From assembly GCA_025934635.1 (NCBI GenBank), contig JAICWX010000383.1, positions 1 to 7,488 of the forward strand: DNA of 7,488 nucleotides. The letters run 5' to 3'. Within the stretch, counting starts at the first letter, position 1. Each line of letters begins with the position of its first letter. The notes below the pieces were generated by a model. That model had not been told where the DNA came from. It did not search any database and saw nothing but the letters and a program-made list of their open reading frames with translations. This document shows, in pieces, positions 5,191 through 7,488 of this stretch. Made by a program: the position numbers and the translations under genes. The DNA comes from Streptosporangiaceae bacterium. Lineage in GTDB: Bacteria > Actinomycetota > Actinomycetes > Streptosporangiales > Streptosporangiaceae.

Positions 5191-5646
5191 ATGATCATCT
5201 CTGATGATTCTGATGCTCTCGGGGAGGTAGCGGCGGAGTACTCGGCGGGATTCATTCTCGAGGCCCATCTGGAGACGTTCCTCGTCGGCAACTGGAAATC
5301 AATCAACTGGGGCCGGCTATTGCGGATCTGCGAAGGCCCGGACGGCAAGTCGGGCCATCAATTCGTTACGCCTGTCGGCCGTCTTGACTTCTTGTGCATC
5401 GACCAGGTGACTGATGCGCTGGTCGTCGTGGAGCTAAAGCGGGGACGGCCGTCCGATATGGTCATCGGCCAGATAGCGCGTTACATGGGGTATGTCCGCA
5501 GCCATCTGGCGATGCCCGGCCAGGCGGTCGAAGGACTCATCGTCGCGCACGAAGCGGACGACGCACTGCGGTACGCCGTGGCGGCCTTCCCGGGCCTGGC
5601 GGTCATGACCTATGAAGTCACCTTCGAGCTCAGCCCGGTCGATTAG
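5191..5646 (+). CDS. PDDEXK-family nuclease, NucS C-terminal-domain-like
   Basis: A 151-residue stand-alone nuclease domain related to the catalytic half of the mismatch endonuclease NucS (DUF91 type). The N-terminal helix region has LEAHLETFLVGNWKSINWG, followed by HQFVTPVGRLDFLCID with the metal-binding Asp66. The strand VVVELKRG contains Glu81-x-Lys83, and IGQIARYMGYV contains Gln94; together these make the D-ExK-Q active site. NucS itself is about 220 residues with an N-terminal DNA-binding/dimerisation domain that is absent here, so this is not NucS but a shorter relative. The likely role is DNA cleavage in repair or in defence; the substrate is unknown. It is preceded by a terminator and a strong ribosome-binding site, so it is probably its own transcript, and its 3' end overlaps the convergent cyclase-like gene by 17 bp. 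Confidence 0.85.
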   Translation: MIISDDSDALGEVAAEYSAGFILEAHLETFLVGNWKSINWGRLLRICEGPDGKSGHQFVTPVGRLDFLCIDQVTDALVVVELKRGRPSDMVIGQIARYMGYVRSHLAMPGQAVEGLIVAHEADDALRYAVAAFPGLAVMTYEVTFELSPVD

Positions 5647-6613
5647 CCGCCTGGTCCCACCAGCCGAGCACGCGCATCGCCTGGAGAGTCACCCAGCGGG
5701 AGGGCTGGCCCTCCCCGTCGTCTACCGCGAACCAGACCCGGCCGGGCGGCGTCCAGTCGAGCAGCCAGCGGCCGTCCGTCCGGCGCCTGGACCGGACGTG
5801 CTCGACGGCTTCGCCGAGCCTCGGGTCGGGTACGCCGCCGGTCAGGATCGTGGCGGAACGGAAGTAATCCAGCGCCCGCAGGACGTCGTAGTGCCATCGG
5901 GCCGGATGCGCGAAGCGCAGGAACTGCTCGTCGGCCGGCTCGCCGGTACTGCGCCGGCGGAACAGGCGGCGTTCCAGGAGGTACTCCTCACCCGACGTGC
6001 GCGACGCCCGGGATTCTCCGGTGCCGCCGGTGGCCCGCTCGTACTCCAGGAGCCCTTCCAGCACGTTGATGGTCGTATCGAACGACGTGCGCACCGAGCC
6101 GCTGGCCCGCTCGCAGTTCCAGCCGCCGTCCTCGAGACGCTCGCCGGTCAGCCGGGCGACCACGGGCGAGACGTCAACGCCGAAGTAGGCGCCGTCGGCC
6201 ACGGTCCGGCCGTTGATGCACTCCTCGACCTCGCCCTCCCAGAAGGGCTGGCCGCCCTCCTCCCAGCGCGAGCTGGCACCGATCAGCCGGACGGCATGCC
6301 GGGCCGGGGCCGACGAGGGATCGAGGCCGAACTCCCGGAGCTGCGACAGCGAAAACGACGTGGCCGTCCACGGCTGGCCGACCTGGTGCCACTCACGGGC
6401 TTCGAAGTCACGCGGGATGAAGGCGCCGCCCGCCCACTGCCCGTCCTCGTCCTCGTAGGCGAGCAGTCGGGCTCCCCAGCCCTCGGTGGCCACCTTGGCC
6501 CGCTCCGCGCTCCACTGCGATTCGGGGGCGTCGAGCAGGTCGCGCATCACCTGCCAGCGGATCGACGGATCGGAGTCCAGCAGCCAGTCGATCACTGAAC
6601 CGGAGTCAGCCAT
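5630..6613 (-). CDS. Squalene-cyclase-like alpha/alpha-barrel protein
   Basis: A 327-residue protein with the repeated pattern of the prenyltransferase/squalene-cyclase toroid. QW-like turns are DGQW (57-60), DGGW (162-165) and DGRW (280-283). Helix pairs between them include RTSFDTTINVLEGLLEYERA (175-194) and HYDVLRALDYF (241-251), with RWVTLQAMRVLGWW closing at 306-319. The N-terminus, DWLLDSDPSIRWQVMRDLLD, resembles an actinobacterial group often labelled squalene cyclase. The DxDD motif that protonates squalene is absent and the protein is half the size of a true cyclase, so terpene cyclisation is unlikely; binding or modifying a hydrophobic or glycan substrate is possible. There is no signal peptide. 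It starts seven bases after a -10 hexamer, implying a leaderless mRNA. Confidence 0.82.
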   Translation of the reverse strand: MADSGSVIDWLLDSDPSIRWQVMRDLLDAPESQWSAERAKVATEGWGARLLAYEDEDGQWAGGAFIPRDFEAREWHQVGQPWTATSFSLSQLREFGLDPSSAPARHAVRLIGASSRWEEGGQPFWEGEVEECINGRTVADGAYFGVDVSPVVARLTGERLEDGGWNCERASGSVRTSFDTTINVLEGLLEYERATGGTGESRASRTSGEEYLLERRLFRRRSTGEPADEQFLRFAHPARWHYDVLRALDYFRSATILTGGVPDPRLGEAVEHVRSRRRTDGRWLLDWTPPGRVWFAVDDGEGQPSRWVTLQAMRVLGWWDQAANRPG

Positions 6614-6620
6614 GCCGGCG

Positions 6621-6650
6621 AGGCTACCAACAGCCGGCCGACCGGGTCAG
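6621..6650 (-). promoter_or_regulatory. Leaderless promoter of the cyclase-like gene
   Basis: On the minus strand TAGCCT (6626-6621) fits the TANNNT -10 of actinobacteria and lies seven bases before the ATG at 6613. CTGACC (6650-6645) is a fair -35 at 18-bp spacing. There is no Shine-Dalgarno sequence between them and the start, as expected for a leaderless transcript. Confidence 0.5.
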
Positions 6651-7338
6651 GTAGCCGGGCGGAAGGTGGTGAAGAAGGCGTTGAAGATCGGCTGCGAACG
6701 ATCCCAGGTGGCGGACAAGGCGGTCATCTGGACAAGGTATTCCTGGCCGCCGCTGGTGATGGTGAAGACCCGGGCCCGGCCGTGCAGCTCGCCGGGGGTG
6801 CCGCGTTTGACGAGGGTGGATTCCGCCTCGGCGGCCTGCGCGAAGTACGACACCGGGCGTTTCCCGGGCCGGCCGCGGCGTGCTCGGACGTCCGGCGGTA
6901 ACGGTCCTGGCCGGCCCGCCGACGGTCGGCTGGCTCTCGATGCGGTGCTGGATGCGCTGCGGGCGGCCCGCAGCGCATCCAGCATCTCCAGGCCGATCCG
7001 GGCCACGCGATCGGGCGGCAGCGGCCCGGACGCACGCAGGACGTCGTCCAGCGAGGGTGCGGGGACGAGTTCCATGACGATTTAGGAGCGGCCTTCGGCC
7101 GAGACGAGGTCGTGGATCGTCACGATCCCGGGATGATTCAGCCGCGCGGCCGCCCGCGCCTCGCGGAATGCCCGTCGTTCGCGATCCTCGTCGTGGCCGG
7201 GGACGAAGACTTCCTTGACCGCGACTTCACGGTCGAGAACCTGGTCGTGGGCGTGCCAGACAAAGCCCATACCGCCTTGCCCAGGAGCTTGCCCAGCCGG
7301 TAACGGCCGGCGATCAAGTGTCCTTGTTCGTCGGGCAC
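6647..7338 (-). pseudogene. Ser/Thr protein kinase pseudogene (PknB-like, Hanks type)
   Basis: The gene opens with GTG 7338 as MPDEQGHLIAGRYRLGKLLG, the entry into the glycine-rich loop. One base is missing in AAGGC at about 7274-7278, and the kinase resumes in the next frame as GGMGFVWHAHDQ, then REVAVKEV (ATP-binding Lys), AFREARAAARLNHPGIVTIH (helix C with Glu) and VSAEGRS. An in-frame TAA at 7084-7082 replaces the expected aromatic residue before IVMELVPAPSLDDVL (hinge). The frame continues through RIGLEMLDALRAA and then breaks: the catalytic loop HRD, the DFG motif, the rest of the C-lobe and any membrane segment are absent. A 39-bp palindrome occupies the breakpoint. The last part, SYFAQAAEAESTLVKRGTP to FNAFFTTFRPA, resembles an extracellular sensor tail of such kinases, which is inference. 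The product cannot phosphorylate. Confidence 0.85.
6946..6984. repeat. Perfect 39-bp palindrome (19-bp arms, 1-bp centre)
   Basis: The left arm TGCTGGATGCGCTGCGGGC (6946-6964) and right arm GCCCGCAGCGCATCCAGCA (6966-6984) are exact reverse complements around G6965. On the minus strand the right arm encodes LDALRAA of the kinase, so the left arm is an inverted copy of kinase sequence. Similarity stops at both arm ends. Confidence 0.95.
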
Positions 7339-7344
7339 AAGGCG

Positions 7345-7375
7345 AGGCTAACCCGCCGGGAGATCGGGGGTGCAA
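7345..7375 (-). promoter_or_regulatory. Leaderless promoter of the kinase pseudogene
   Basis: On the minus strand TAGCCT (7350-7345) lies six bases before the GTG start at 7338, and TTGCAC (7375-7370) is a possible -35 at 19-bp spacing. The ten bases TAGCCTCGCC are identical to those in front of the cyclase-like gene. No Shine-Dalgarno sequence is present. Confidence 0.45.
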
Positions 7376-7412
7376 ATGTCGCAAACGCCGGTCAGCACGG
7401 CATTATCGGGCT

Positions 7413-7488
7413 ATGAGATTCATCGCCGTTGAGCGTCGCGGGCCTTATCAGTGGGTCACCTTTGACCGGCCGGGCAAGCTGAACGTGC
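7413..7488 (+). CDS. Enoyl-CoA hydratase/isomerase (crotonase family), 5' end only
   Basis: The first 25 codons are MRFIAVERRGPYQWVTFDRP followed by GKLNV. This is the typical start of crotonase-fold enzymes: a first strand, then the (V/T)xDRPxKLN motif before the first helix. The family hydrates enoyl-CoA or isomerises double bonds in beta-oxidation. Pro-Gly replaces the usual Pro-Glu or Pro-Asp. No Shine-Dalgarno sequence precedes the ATG; CATTAT at 7401-7406, six bases upstream, could be the -10 of a leaderless transcript. It is divergent from the kinase pseudogene, and its function fits the synthetase and thiolase at the other end of the window. The rest lies outside the window. Confidence 0.78.
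   Translation, partial: MRFIAVERRGPYQWVTFDRPGKLNV

Noticed and set aside
5612..6598. 328-residue open frame on the plus strand
   Set aside because: Antisense to the cyclase-like gene, with no domain pattern; the minus-strand protein shows QW-like repeats and a typical N-terminus.
1..7488. Insertion sequence, prophage or CRISPR as the cause of the gene decay
   Set aside because: No transposase or integrase frame, no terminal inverted repeats with target duplications and no spaced direct repeats were seen. The lesions look like point changes and internal deletions.

Overview
The window looks like chromosomal DNA of a high-GC actinomycete. GC content is very high, third codon positions are mostly G or C, many antisense frames stay open, and leaderless-type promoters occur. 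Gene content is fatty-acid or steroid-type acyl-CoA catabolism. I do not name a genus.

Left part (1-3410): a thiolase of the SCP2/lipid-transfer-protein family (minus strand, 3' end cut by the window edge) is divergent from an acyl-CoA synthetase (plus). The synthetase is followed with no gap by a wrecked alpha/beta-hydrolase (HSL type) lacking both its oxyanion-hole loop and its nucleophile elbow. A hairpin separates this from a convergent SRPBCC-domain gene.

Middle (3411-5190): about 490 bp without an intact gene holds two strong hairpins, a short direct repeat and a coding-like fragment. Next come a small membrane-protein gene on the minus strand broken by frameshifts, and a candidate 36-residue ORF. 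On the plus strand an atypical SDR has lost the usual Tyr/Lys pair; its start overlaps the stop of a 7-codon minigene that carries the only good Shine-Dalgarno sequence.

Right part (5191-7488): a stand-alone PDDEXK nuclease resembling the NucS C-terminal domain overlaps tail-to-tail with a squalene-cyclase-like alpha/alpha-barrel gene. To the right is a Ser/Thr protein-kinase pseudogene with a frameshift, a nonsense codon and a large internal deletion; a perfect 39-bp palindrome (19-bp arms, 1-bp centre) sits at the deletion. The window ends in the first 25 codons of an enoyl-CoA hydratase.

Taken together, activation (synthetase), hydration (crotonase), a putative redox step (SDR) and thiolytic or aldol-type cleavage (SCP2 thiolase) fit a beta-oxidation-like module. 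The region is decaying: three genes are clearly broken and the synthetase appears to carry an in-frame deletion. I found no transposase, CRISPR array, rRNA or tRNA. I did not find a convincing new multi-gene system. The most notable items are the palindrome at the kinase deletion, the coupled minigene before the SDR, the synthetase linker deletion and the paired leaderless promoters.
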